64,000 nucleotides of DNA, from NCBI GenBank assembly GCA_026413255.1, contig JAOCZO010000001.1, forward strand, positions 248,001 through 312,000. Direction: 5' to 3'. The translations under genes were made by a program, and so were the position numbers. Of this stretch, positions 54,482 through 64,000 are shown in pieces; within the stretch, counting starts at the first letter, position 1, and each line of letters starts with the position of its first letter. Origin of the DNA: Fereydounia khargensis (taxonomy: Eukaryota > Basidiomycota > Ustilaginomycetes > Urocystidales > Fereydouniaceae). Below the pieces are notes generated by a model. That model was not told the DNA's origin. It made no database searches and saw nothing but the letters and a program-made list of their open reading frames with translations.

Positions 54482-55528
54482 TCAAGCGGACCTGTCGTGC
54501 TGCTTGCTCTCCGCCTCCCGGATGGCTGCGGGCCCGTCCTTGGCCTCGTCAAAGTTGTAGAACGGCAGGTCGAACAGGAGCGTCTGTTTCAGCACCCTCG
54601 GCATGCGCTTGTACACGCTCGGCGGGAGGGGGAGGAGCAGGCTCGTGCGGTCCCGGAACGCCTTCATGCGCTCCCAGGGGTCTGGCTGGGTCTGGTCGCG
54701 TCCGAAGGGCTCGAGACGGGTCGAGCCAGCGTCGGGTGCGTGGCTCATGAGGAAATACTTTTGCTGCGTCGGCTTTTCAGCGAGCGGGATGCCAGAGAGG
54801 AAGAGGAGCAGTGCCATCGTGACGAGCGGAGAGACGACCGAGCCGTACAGCGCGTCGCGGCCCCGTCTGGTCGGTGCGTCCGAGTTGCCAATCGCGAGCA
54901 GCCACACGCCCCACCAGAGCAGGATCTCGCCAAAGTAGTTGGGCCGACGACTGTACCGCCACACCCCGGTATCCGTGATCGCCCCCCTCGGCGCGGGCGG
55001 GCTGCGTGCCTTGAACAAATACTTTTGCACATCAGCCGTCGCTTCCAGCACGAGGCCGAGTGCGAAAAACACAATCCCAACCCCGTCCTTGCCGTTGCCG
55101 AACGCCGCTCGGCCGCCCCCGCTCTCAGGGTCAGACGACGCGGGACTGTTGAGCACCACCACGGGCATAGAGATGCTCCACACCCACAGCAGCTGGAACA
55201 CCCAGAAACCGGCAAAGCTCAGCGGCTTGGACCGCATCTCGTCAAAGCGCGCGTCGCCGCCCATCTTTTTCACCCGGAACAGCTGGAACGCGCCCAGCCG
55301 CACCGCCCACAGCATGGCAAACACGGACGCAACAATGTTACGCGCACCATACGTGTTTCCAATGTTGAGTGTAAACAGGGCGAGGAAGAACACGTTGATC
55401 GCAGACCAAAAGTCGGTGATCGTGTCGATCTGCAGCGTGAATGCGATCGCAAAGCCAAGCGCCTGCCAGCCGAGCGTGATGAGAAACGTTATCGCCAGGT
55501 AAAAGTCGTCCAGGACGTGCACTACCAT
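54482..55528 (-). CDS. DUF1295 steroid 5-alpha-reductase-like membrane protein
   Basis: Single exon, 348 residues from ATG 55526-55528; the longer reading starts at TTG. Several membrane segments are visible (FYLAITFLITLGWQALGFAI, AINVFFLALFTLNIG, FWVFQLLWVWSISMPVVVL, GVGIVFFALGLVLEATADV). The signature WRYSRRPNYFGEILLWWGVWLLA belongs to the DUF1295 branch of 5-alpha-reductase/isoprenylcysteine-methyltransferase-like proteins, with a basic-aromatic pocket for NADPH or SAM-like cofactor. Substrate is unknown; sterol reduction is not shown. Lies tail to tail with the EFM7-like gene. Confidence 0.85.
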   Translation of the reverse strand: MVVHVLDDFYLAITFLITLGWQALGFAIAFTLQIDTITDFWSAINVFFLALFTLNIGNTYGARNIVASVFAMLWAVRLGAFQLFRVKKMGGDARFDEMRSKPLSFAGFWVFQLLWVWSISMPVVVLNSPASSDPESGGGRAAFGNGKDGVGIVFFALGLVLEATADVQKYLFKARSPPAPRGAITDTGVWRYSRRPNYFGEILLWWGVWLLAIGNSDAPTRRGRDALYGSVVSPLVTMALLLFLSGIPLAEKPTQQKYFLMSHAPDAGSTRLEPFGRDQTQPDPWERMKAFRDRTSLLLPLPPSVYKRMPRVLKQTLLFDLPFYNFDEAKDGPAAIREAESKQHDRSA

Positions 55529-56046
55529 CTTGACGAATCGATTCGTAGGTTGCTTTTTTGGTTGGTTTGTATGGTGGTGGTGGTCGCAGACAGGCAAGTG
55601 CAATGATATATACAGTAACTAACGATCTTTTGTCAGGTACTGCACGGTAGACACTGTATCAGTCATGGACAAAAAATGGGCCAAGAAACGACTCAGCTCC
55701 CACTGACGACTGACAGCAGACGACTGACCGACTGCCGCGCGCCGCGGGATACGACGCCTGCTTACCAGACTCAATTGATGCGCGTGCAGATGACCTCATT
55801 GCTCTCCTTGCCCTGCCGCCCCTCCACACCGAATTCCAAACATCCACCCTGTCGAGCCTTGGCACGCTCCTTGATGCGCGATACGGTGACGAAAAAAGTT
55901 GGAAATTGCGTACAACTGTACAAGAGGAGCGACGACGAGCTATGCGATTACAGCCAGAGAAGCAAGCCACACAGAGAGACAGACCGAGAGGCAAAGTCAG
56001 ACTGCGAAGTGTGTCGAGATGGGGGACGAGAAGAGGACCCCATGCA
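55529..56046. promoter_or_regulatory. Promoter of the DUF1295 gene and SIP5 3' flank
   Basis: TACAGTAAC (55612) and GGTACTGCACGGTAG (55636) are variants of the recurrent spacer motif. No coding sequence is supported; a plus-strand frame here runs into the SIP5 antisense. Confidence 0.5.
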
Positions 56047-56746
56047 TCACTTGGTGGAACTGTCACCACCCATGCTGCGACGGAACGGGTTCTTCGGATT
56101 CACAATCCGCGATCCGACCGACGGGCTCGTCGCCAGAGGCGAAGAGGGTCCCGAAGAAGAAGAAGAAGCAGCAGCAGCAGCAGCGTTGCTCGTCGAGATC
56201 TGGACGGGCTGCCGCTTGCCGTCCTCTGCTCCCGCCGTTTGATTCAGGCCATTGGTCGGCTTCTTCCATGACGTGCCCAGATTTCCGACCGGCTCCGGCA
56301 CAGGAACAGGCTCAGGAGCTGGAATGTGCGTCTTCATCGGTCGGTTCGGCGACGACATGATCGAATCGTCCGGTACCTTGTCTCCAAGACTGTCTGTCCT
56401 CACAGGTGTCTGCGGAGCAACACTTTGCCTTGTCGGCAATGGCGGCGACCATGTCGACGATGATGGAGGTGTTCCGCCGTCGATCAACTCGCTCAGCTCT
56501 GCTACCATCGAAGCGGACAGACCGAGGCTACCTGGGTCCACAGGTGCAGCGGGTGGCAGTGGCGATGAGGTCGTTTCGCCTTTCGTCTGGTCGGCAGACG
56601 CTGATCTTGTTGTAGTTTGACTCGCGCTGGCACCTTGTGGAGAGTCTGTCTCATTGTCGCTGCGTGCAGAGGTCGACGATCGCGCCCTTGACTCTTCCCC
56701 CTGCTGCGCTGGTCTCGCACTCGTGCTCCCCTCCTGCGGCGGCGGC

Positions 56747-56779
<33 letters not shown>

Positions 56780-57927
56780 CCTGGCTCTTGCGCCGCCCGT
56801 TTCGCCGCCTCCTCGGCTGCTTGCTTCTTCTGTTGCTCTTCGTGCTCGAGCAGACTGAGTCGCATCGCCTCCATCATCATGAGCTCCTCCATGTCCTGTC
56901 CGTTCCCCATCCGCATAAACCGGGCCACTTCTTCGTTGGTGCCTTCGCTCCGGCTTCCACGTCCACGTCGGCGCCCAGAGCTGCCGGTCAGACTAGCCAG
57001 GCCCGGTAGCATCTGCCCATCCTGAAGGATGATGCTGCCTCCGGGTCCGTTCATCGAGACCAGACCACCTTCTGCTGCCGCCGCAAGATCAGCGCCAGCA
57101 CGCGACGACGAGATGCCGATCGGAATGAGCCTGTCTCCGACCTGTCGCATGATGACTCTTCGGTTGGCTCGTCGCGTCACTGCTGCCTGAGCCTGCGCCA
57201 GCTTGAGCTCCCAGTCGGGTCGCACATGGTCAACCGTGATCACGCGTGGGTCCTCAGCGGGCAACACCTTTGTCTTTCCCTGGCTGCGTGTACCACCCAC
57301 GCCGCCCGTGCCGATAGCCATTTCGGCAAACGTGGCCGCATCTGTGGCGTCGTTGACGCCGCTACCTTTTGCGTTGGGCGAGCCAAGCGCGCTCGGCGGA
57401 CTGTAGATTACGCCAAAGTTGGGTTCGACGCAGAATGGGCAGGACCGGGCCTCTGACGAAGGAGGGTTGGTGTGGTTTGGATCTGCTCGTTTCATGGCGA
57501 CAAAGCATTCGGTGCAGATTGGCTGGTGGCAGCATCGCGAAAAGTTGAGTGGAGATGGATAGTGCAGGAAGCAGATTGGGCATTCGCTGTTGAATCGTTC
57601 GGATGCATACTCGTCTTCATCGTCCGATCCTTTGCAAAAGGGTGCGAGCCTTCGGTCAACGATCGCCTGCCGGACCACCAGCTGGCTATAGTCTTGTGGG
57701 CCCGTATACACGCCCTGGGGTACAAGACCGCCATTGTCGATCCGAACCTTGTCGGACAGATGGGATGGTAGCGGCTTTGGTGCTGGAGGTGCCGCTGACG
57801 CCGAGAGAGATGAGCCGGCAAAGTGAGACTGAAGTGCGGCGCCCGAGGACGAGTTGTAGTGCGATGAGGAGCCATGGTGAGAGCCGTGGTGCCCGGCACC
57901 ATGCTCTTTTGTAATTTGCTGCCCCAT
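56047..57927 (-). CDS. SIP5: Sip5-like RING-type protein (Snf1-interacting)
   Basis: Single exon, 626 residues. Yeast Sip5 binds the Snf1 kinase and the Reg1 phosphatase subunit and helps control glucose signalling. Seen: VVRQAIVDRRLAPFCKG, the zinc-finger block SECPICFLHYPSPLNFSRCC followed by HQPICTECFVAMKRADP and SCPFCVEPNFGVIYSPP, then VDHVRPDWELKLAQAQAAV, all in the order of yeast Sip5. The N terminus MGQQITKEHG could be N-myristoylated if the initiator Met is removed. The second half is Gln-, Ser- and Pro-rich, with a CAG/CTG-encoded Gln run (about 56748-56777), and contains EELMMMEAMRLSLLEHEEQ, a UIM-like helix. A leader intron is possible: TCTCTCAG lies just before the ATG on the sense strand. 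Confidence 0.92.
56748..56777 (-). repeat. CAG repeat (poly-Gln) in SIP5
   Basis: Ten CTG units on the plus strand read as a glutamine run in the protein. Confidence 0.9.
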
Positions 57928-60922
57928 ACTGCCGATGCGACCTGAGAGAGAAATGCCCTAATTACAGTAGCAATGCCGTTGGCCCAGTTTGCAGGTCGTT
58001 ACGGGGCTGGGCTGGTCAAATTGTGCAGCGTGGGCTGAAGAGAAAGACCGGTAATGAAGACGGCGTCAGACACTGGCAGTGGTGTGCAATAGATGGGATG
58101 GATCAAGCCAGGAGGAATGCACAGAGCTGCTTGCGACGAGATTGAGTCATCCAGCCTGGGTATCGTGGCAAGCTGACAGGAGTCGAGTGAGAAGGCCGCG
58201 CGATGCAGACAGTGATGAGCCTATGATAGATAGGGATTAGTTGCCGATGAGAATTGGAGAGCTTGCTGACCAGCTGATTGCGCGGTACCTGAGGATGCCG
58301 CGCGGGTAGGCTAGGAAAGCAACAACCTAAATTGAGGTGGGAGGCTTGATTTGGTGGCACGCTAGTCGTCTTGTGACATGGACGGTACAGTACTGTACTT
58401 GCCAGAGGGAGGCGCTTTGGGCGCGTCGTGCGTGTGCTGAACGAATAGGTGGCCTGATCGCAAACGAGAATGGCTGACGCTTGCGTATGCTTATTCAAAG
58501 GAGGCAGGCGTCCGTGGGTCGTGCGTCGTGCTTGTGTCGTCGCAAAGAAGCGGAAATGGATGAACAGGGAAGAGGGAGGCGATAGACGTGAGCCAGAGAT
58601 GAAGGAAGGGAAGAAGAAAGGTAGGACGATGGAAGGCAGGGTCAGATTGGGATGGAGATGTGGATGGGGATGAGGATGTGGAAGAGAGTGTCGATGTCGT
58701 CTGGTCTAGGTGTGTAAGAAAAGACAAGACAAGGCAAGACACGATGAGATGCGAACAGAGATTCAATCCATCAATCCGCAGCTGCAGCTCAGTTGGGTGC
58801 GTTTAGGCCCCGCTGCTGTGTGCTGTGTGGTGATGTGCGAGCCGGATCGCAGGTTTAGGCAGGGTAGGTACCGTAGCTATTCGTGTGATCTCCACCTGAG
58901 CAGCAGCAGCGGATCCAAAAAATTCCTCTCGCCTCCCACCCATTTCGGCGAGCAATCGCGCACACGCGCGCTTAGGCTCAGCGAACGGGCCGGACCGAAG
59001 GGAGCAAGAGCCAGAAACGGAGACAGACACAGACACAGACGCAGAAAGGGGGCAGTCGCGGCGGCGGAGGCGGCACGGCACGCATTCCTTTGGAAAAATC
59101 ACTCGCCTCTCTCGCCTCAGCACGCGGTCCACAGCCCTTGACTCACACTCACACTCCACTTTTCGGAGCGGGGTTGGCCTGCTTGACTCACACACACACC
59201 TCTGACTGACTGACCAGCAAAGACCCGGACTGGGGCGCGAGCGGGGGCTTCTTCGGGATCGGAATACCACAGACTGACAGCGCAGACAAGACACTTTCTT
59301 TTCTTTTTCGTTTCCAGCTGCTCAGCCCAGCCCAGCCGAGCGCTCCCCTTCAGCCCAGCAACAGCAGCATGGAACTCGCCTGGCCTTCTTCATCTTTGTG
59401 CTTTTGCTGTAGCTACTGCAACGAGGGTGTTGTTGGCATGTGTCAGAGACAGCCAGCCCATCGCTATCAGAAGCCGGTGTGTGATAGCGCAAACGAGGGG
59501 CCACACAGCCAGACCAGACAGAACCACCCCATTTCTGCATTTTCGTTTCGCAGGTGGAGGTTGACAAAAAGGGACATCAAGCGAAGGGGCGGTGCTGGCT
59601 GGCCCTGGCTGGCCACCCCAGCTGTCTGTCACCCTGGACCGCTTTTCACCCGTTAGTACAGCCCCAAGTAACGTTCCTCCCAGGTAATGGCCAGCCGAGG
59701 GAAGCAAACCAAAGCGAAATTATACTATCGCAACGCAGCGTTCTTTGTTGACGCCCTGCCTGGCTGACTCGAGGGTTCTCTATCTCTCCTGCCGACCTGT
59801 TCGGTACCGCTTTTTGCCCCTCTTTCTGTTTGGTCGACCCAATTGAGTGGGACTGTTTCTTTTCTTGGACAAGCAGCAGCTCACCCGACTCTTGATACCC
59901 ACAGTCGCAATAGCATCTCGCTTTGGGATGGGATGAGAGCTGTTTTGTGTCTAGCAAAGGCGATCAAATCCACAAACTTGTTCACGGACATATGTGGGCG
60001 CCGGTGAGATGGTTGAAAAAGCTGGGATCAAATGCCAGACGTACTTTAACATTCGCGCGGTACGGTAAAAAACAGTCCAGAAGGCGAGATGAAGGGAAGA
60101 CACCAAGCCCGTACTAACCTTCCAGCATTCTTTCTGTGAATACGGGTAAATTCAGGGTCTTCTGCTCCCAATCAGAGCCGAAACAGGCCCGTTGCAAGCC
60201 CTGAACAGGAGGGGGCATAGGCACCCTGCAAAACAAGACAGGGGTCGGGGTGCCAGCGATGCACGCACGGTTGACTGACGGACAGACAAATAGCTGAACG
60301 AGTCGAACTTGCCGCACTCCATCCCCCGTTGCCTCCATTGTTGTGTTTAAATGATCGCCAAGCTCTCCGCGTCCGCTCCAATGTCAGACGTCAAGCACAG
60401 GCAAAATCTGAAGGCGGATAACTTATGGCTACAGAGAATTGCAATCGACGTGCAAATCAAGCAAAGCATGTGGTGGGCAAAGCAGGCCGCAAGACCGACA
60501 TCAATATCGAAGCCAGCCGCTGACGTAGTGTGCGCAATCTACTGAATCTTCTTCAGAACCCTGCCTCACGATTACTCCAGAGGTGTTTTGCTTGCGCCGC
60601 CGAGGGAAGGCAACTGACTGTTCTTGGCCGAGACGAGCCATCACACCCCATCAGCGATGCGGAAAAGGTGGCTCCGGCGCTACTGGCTGTCACCGTCACA
60701 CAGTCAAATGTGAGCCAGCGGTGGACCTAGGCTGCTTTCCTTCCAAGCTCTATTTCGAAATCGACCCAAGGGAAAAGGGCAAAATTCCCCCCCAAAGGCG
60801 GAAGGAATAGAAAGGAGCGAGTAGAGTACAGGGGCTCTAAGGCTGAAAGGGGCCTGTTAAAACTGAAGTCGCAAGTGTTTCGTTTCAAAAAGGAGAGGAA
60901 AAAAAAAATTTAAAAGGCGATG
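57928..60922. other. 3-kb spacer between divergent SIP5 and CDC42 regions
   Basis: The first few hundred bases are the SIP5 promoter. GTACAGTACTGTACTT at 58385-58400 is the recurrent spacer palindrome. Short frames on both strands show no family. Alternating CAGACA repeats are visible at 59020-59043. No RNA gene was found. Confidence 0.5.
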
Positions 60923-62369
60923 AAAGGCAGCGAGCGCGGCCAAGTTGGATTGGATTGGTTTGATTTGGGCTTGCTGGGCTAGGTTGCTGGGTTGGGCTTG
61001 GGAGAGGAGAGGCGCCTTTCCCCTGTCTGGCGGCAGCCGCGCAGCCCTGCCCCCGTTGCTTGCTGCTGTTGCTGTCTCGACGCGCGCCCGCCCACACGCA
61101 CGTACGCTCTGCCGCCCGTCGCTGTGACCTGTGACTGTAAGGCTGGCCTGGCCGACCCTCCTCGCCCGCTTGCGGCTGGCCGCTGCAGGCAAGGAAAAGC
61201 AGCCCAGGAGCGAGGGAGACAGAGAGAGATACACGCAACAATCACACACCCACACACAGCGCAGCCCTCACCTCACCTCACCTCACCACTGTCACGCACA
61301 CGCACATCACTCGTCTCTCTCTCTCTGCCTCTTGGGCTCGGCTTTGGCGTGCCCCTACCCCGACCCCGTTCTGCCATCACAATTTGCGCAACTGCATTCA
61401 GCCCCCTCTTTCCTCCATCACTGAAACAACGCTTCACGACCACAATTAAACATCTTCGTCATCACTACTACTACTCACACCACCATCGCCGCCGCCGCCT
61501 ACACGTTCTCCTCCTTCTCTTTCTCTACCGCTTGCAACGCAGCCCTCGCTATCGTTTCGTACCACTCATCCCCTGTCTGTGCTCAAATCGCTTCCTAGCA
61601 GGCGCTTTGGCATACGTCCCTCCTTCTCGTCCCTTGCTCGGAATCCGGTACAGCATCAGCAACGTTTGCTCACCCCACGCATATCTGCTCGCTTAAGCGT
61701 TCCAGAACCGGTGGCATCGTCTCGTCTATTCGTCTCGGATCTGTCCAGCTGCTACTGCTCGTTCAGTCTCATTCGGATCCCACCACTGCCAAGCCCAGCA
61801 ATCAACTCCTCCCTTTGTTTTGCTGCTTCCATCCACCTTCTTCGGCACAGGTCCATCCAGCTGGTTGTTCTCGCCTTTGTCACTAGACGCTTCTCGCTCC
61901 AGGCCTCTTCAATCACATTTTGAGGAGACTAGTCGATAAGAGAGATCTCTCGCCCGTTCCACCAGCTTACACAGCATCGCATCGCCGTATACAACCTTTC
62001 TGACGTTTGTGTGAGTAATTGCGCTGCCTTGCTCGTTCATCAGGTCACCCCTGCCTCCTCCGAGCCCTTTGACGCCCACATATGCGGCGCGGAGCGGGCC
62101 GGAGCGTGAGCAAGCTCGCAAGGATCATGTAAACATGGCTGCGCGAACTTGGTTGCGCCCGAGATGCCTTGTGGACTGTTGGATCGATGCTACTTTGAGC
62201 TAGAAACACTATCCGCGCCCAACAATTTAGTTAGAAGCTCTCATCCGGCGTTCTTGGATTACTTTGATCTCGAGGAGATGGAACGATTAGCTAACCCCAC
62301 TCTCCCTGTTTCAAATTCCAGTCGTTCGCAGTCAACACCTATCCCCCTCGCTCTCCCAACTAAATCAAC
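60923..62369 (+). promoter_or_regulatory. CDC42 promoter and long ATG-free leader
   Basis: From 60923 to 62010 the plus strand has no ATG (about 17 expected by chance), and none occurs in 62322-62369 either; in the predicted leader intron between them several ATGs occur. The leader is strongly C/T-rich from 61370. This fits a long scanned 5' UTR spliced to the start codon at 62370. Confidence 0.6.
62011..62321 (+). other. Predicted 5' UTR intron of CDC42
   Basis: GTGAGT donor at 62011, CTAAC branch-like word at 62291-62295 and CAG acceptor ending at 62321. It is larger than the coding introns (about 80-90 nt) and contains the only upstream ATGs. Confidence 0.6.
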
Positions 62370-63190
62370 ATGCAGACGATCAAGTGCGTCGTCGTCGGTG
62401 ACGGTGCGGTCGGAAAGGTAAGTGACCATGCACGATCTTGATCGATTGATTATCTTGCTAGGACACGTTTGGCTGACTCTCTCCGGTCTTTGGTTTACAC
62501 AGACCTGCTTGCTGATCTCGTACACGACCAACAAGTTCCCGTCGGAGTACGTGCCAACGGTATTCGACAACTATGCGGTGACGGTCATGATTGGAGAGGA
62601 CCCGTACACGCTCGGTCTGTTTGACACTGCTGGTCAGGAGGACTACGACCGACTGCGACCGCTCTCATATCCGCAGACGGACGTGTTCCTGGTCTGCTTT
62701 TCGGTCACATCGCCGGCGTCGTTTGAGAACGTCAAGGAAAAGTGGTTCCCTGAGGTGCACCACCACTGCCCCGGTGTGCCCTGCCTGATCGTCGGTACAC
62801 AGGTGGATCTGCGAGACGACCACGCGGTGATCGAGAAGCTCTCGAGGCAAAAGCAAAGACCGGTTCCGTTTGAGGCTGGTGAGAGGCTCGCGAGGGAGCT
62901 TGGTGCAGTCAAGTACGTCGAGTGCTCGGCGCTGACCCAGAAGGGTCTGAAGAATGTGTTTGACGAGGTGAGTGTCGACGCATGGATCTATGCAATTGAG
63001 CGCGAGAGACAAAGACTGACAGGGCTCGCTCTTGTTCTCGCAGGCGATCGTCGCGGCATTGGAACCCCCGGTGATCCGGAAAAAGGTGGGTCGCATATTG
63101 AGCACATGTGAATTTGGTATCAGATGGTCAAAGAGGGGACGACTGACGCTTTGCCGCTTGTCTTTGCAGTCCAAGTGCACCATCCTGTAA
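62370..63190 (+). CDS. CDC42: Rho-family GTPase Cdc42
   Basis: Four exons: 62370-62417, 62503-62967, 63044-63085, 63170-63190; 191 residues, the exact family length. Cdc42 is the master GTPase of polarised growth, acting at the plasma membrane through PAK kinases, formins and Cdc24. Seen: P-loop GDGAVGKTC (split by intron 1), switch [10 protein letters not shown] (effector loop with Thr35), switch [22 protein letters not shown], NKxD-like [22 protein letters not shown], the basic tail PPVIRKKSKC and the CAAX box CTIL. Leu as last residue predicts geranylgeranylation. The last exon has six codons plus stop and holds the CAAX box. Confidence 0.98.
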
Positions 63191-64000
63191 ACTGACAGGC
63201 AGGCAGAAGGCAGGGTGCACGCATGCGCTCTGAATCACCTTGTTGGTTGATGGCGGCCCAAAAATAGTCTCACGCATACACACGGTACACAGTACACGGT
63301 CACACACAAACACGGCACGGGCGGCGACTCATGGGCGTCCAAGTAGATGGCAACACCTCTGGAGACGGGGGCTAGATGCGGGACCGCGGCCCTCTTTCTT
63401 TAGGTCTGGGTCCTGTTGCCGACTGGATGCTTGTGGTCGCTGCTATGCTGGTAATCTTGCTTCTTTGATGGAAGCGTTTCTCTCCAACTCTTTTCTCTCT
63501 CTCCCTCTCTCCCTCTCTCCCTCTCTCCCTCTCTCCCTATCTTGCCCTCGTCCATTTCCTACTCTACTCGATCCCCAATCGTCTCCTTCCGTTCCTCCTC
63601 TCATTCTTCTTTCTCTGTTTCGGCCCTTTCTGTTGCGCCTCTCGTGTTCTGTTATTCGTTACCCAGAAACTGTCAGACCGCCAGTCACTCTATGTTTCTT
63701 GTCTGTCAGAGCTGGAAGCTGGACTGGCAGTGTTGCGTGCGTGCGTGTGTGGGTGAGATTGCGGACCTGCGCGGGTGGAAAGAGAGAAGCTCTCTGCGCT
63801 GCTCTGCGCTGCTTTGGGCAGTGCCTCTGTCGAGGGTGTCAGGCGAGCGTCGATCTTGGGTCGGCCAAAAGAACGGGGGGGAGAAGAGGGCGCTCGCCTG
63901 CTTTGGCTGGATTGAGCCACCGCCTGCCTGCTGCCTACCGCTTGCTAACCGCGCGCGTCTGATACAGTGAGCAGCGTGATTTGATTCGAATGAGCCGGCG
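63191..64000. other. CDC42 3' flank
   Basis: Includes the CDC42 3' UTR and a ccctctct repeat at about 63496-63540. No coding frame is supported before the window ends; a neighbouring gene may begin beyond the edge. Confidence 0.5.

Noticed and set aside
61579-61923. Open frames in the CDC42 leader
   Set aside because: They start at CTG/TTG; the region contains no ATG at all on this strand and is C/T-rich leader-like sequence.

Overview
The window is nuclear DNA of a fungus, most likely a basidiomycete. The evidence is short spliceosomal introns (about 50-110 nt, GTRNGY donors, CAG/TAG acceptors), mostly intron-poor genes, long pyrimidine-rich leaders and a full set of fungal housekeeping proteins (class II aldolase, anthranilate synthase, Bub2-type TBC protein, Sgf73, Sip5, Cdc42). 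A smut-like yeast or Ustilaginomycotina relative is my best guess from the overall look; the sequence does not prove it. I saw no plasmid, prophage, CRISPR array, rRNA, convincing tRNA or intact transposon.

Layout. 1-1235: 3' part of fructose-bisphosphate aldolase. 2226-4229: an Ecl1-type zinc-motif protein behind a long ATG-free leader. 4230-17590 is gene-poor and holds only an orphan acidic protein (10158-11570) and a mitochondrial ribosomal protein uL30m gene (14405-14965). 17591-33135 is dense: SIM/RING-like protein, BUB2, polyamine-oxidase-like enzyme and QRI7 (divergent), APN2 and SGF73 (divergent), TRP2, and a large coiled-coil protein. 33136-37122 is gene-poor and carries a perfect 39-bp tandem duplication. 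37123-57927 is dense again: GPI12, mitochondrial adenylate kinase and TRM5 (divergent), a zinc-cluster regulator and a seven-helix membrane protein (divergent), UBP14, PEX12, an SDR and an EFM7-like methyltransferase (divergent), a DUF1295 reductase-like protein, and SIP5. 57928-62369 is mainly the control and leader region of CDC42 (62370-63190).

The genes do not form one pathway or cluster; they cover glycolysis, Trp synthesis, tRNA position-37 modification, DNA repair, SAGA, GPI anchors, peroxisome import, ubiquitin recycling, mitotic exit and polarity. The most noteworthy signals are outside coding sequence. Three long leaders (CDC42, the Ecl1-like gene and the coiled-coil gene) lack ATG on the sense strand for 0.6-1.1 kb while the opposite strand has many. 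A GTACAGTAC/TACTGTA motif recurs in gene spacers. In-frame hexanucleotide repeats cluster in neighbouring genes at 41-50 kb. Protein-level oddities are two PIP boxes in Apn2, a zinc cluster with a 40-residue last loop, a long insert in a SIM-RING protein, and a 9-nt first coding exon in TRP2.

Exon limits were derived by hand from reading frame, splice signals and remembered family sequences; no alignment was run.
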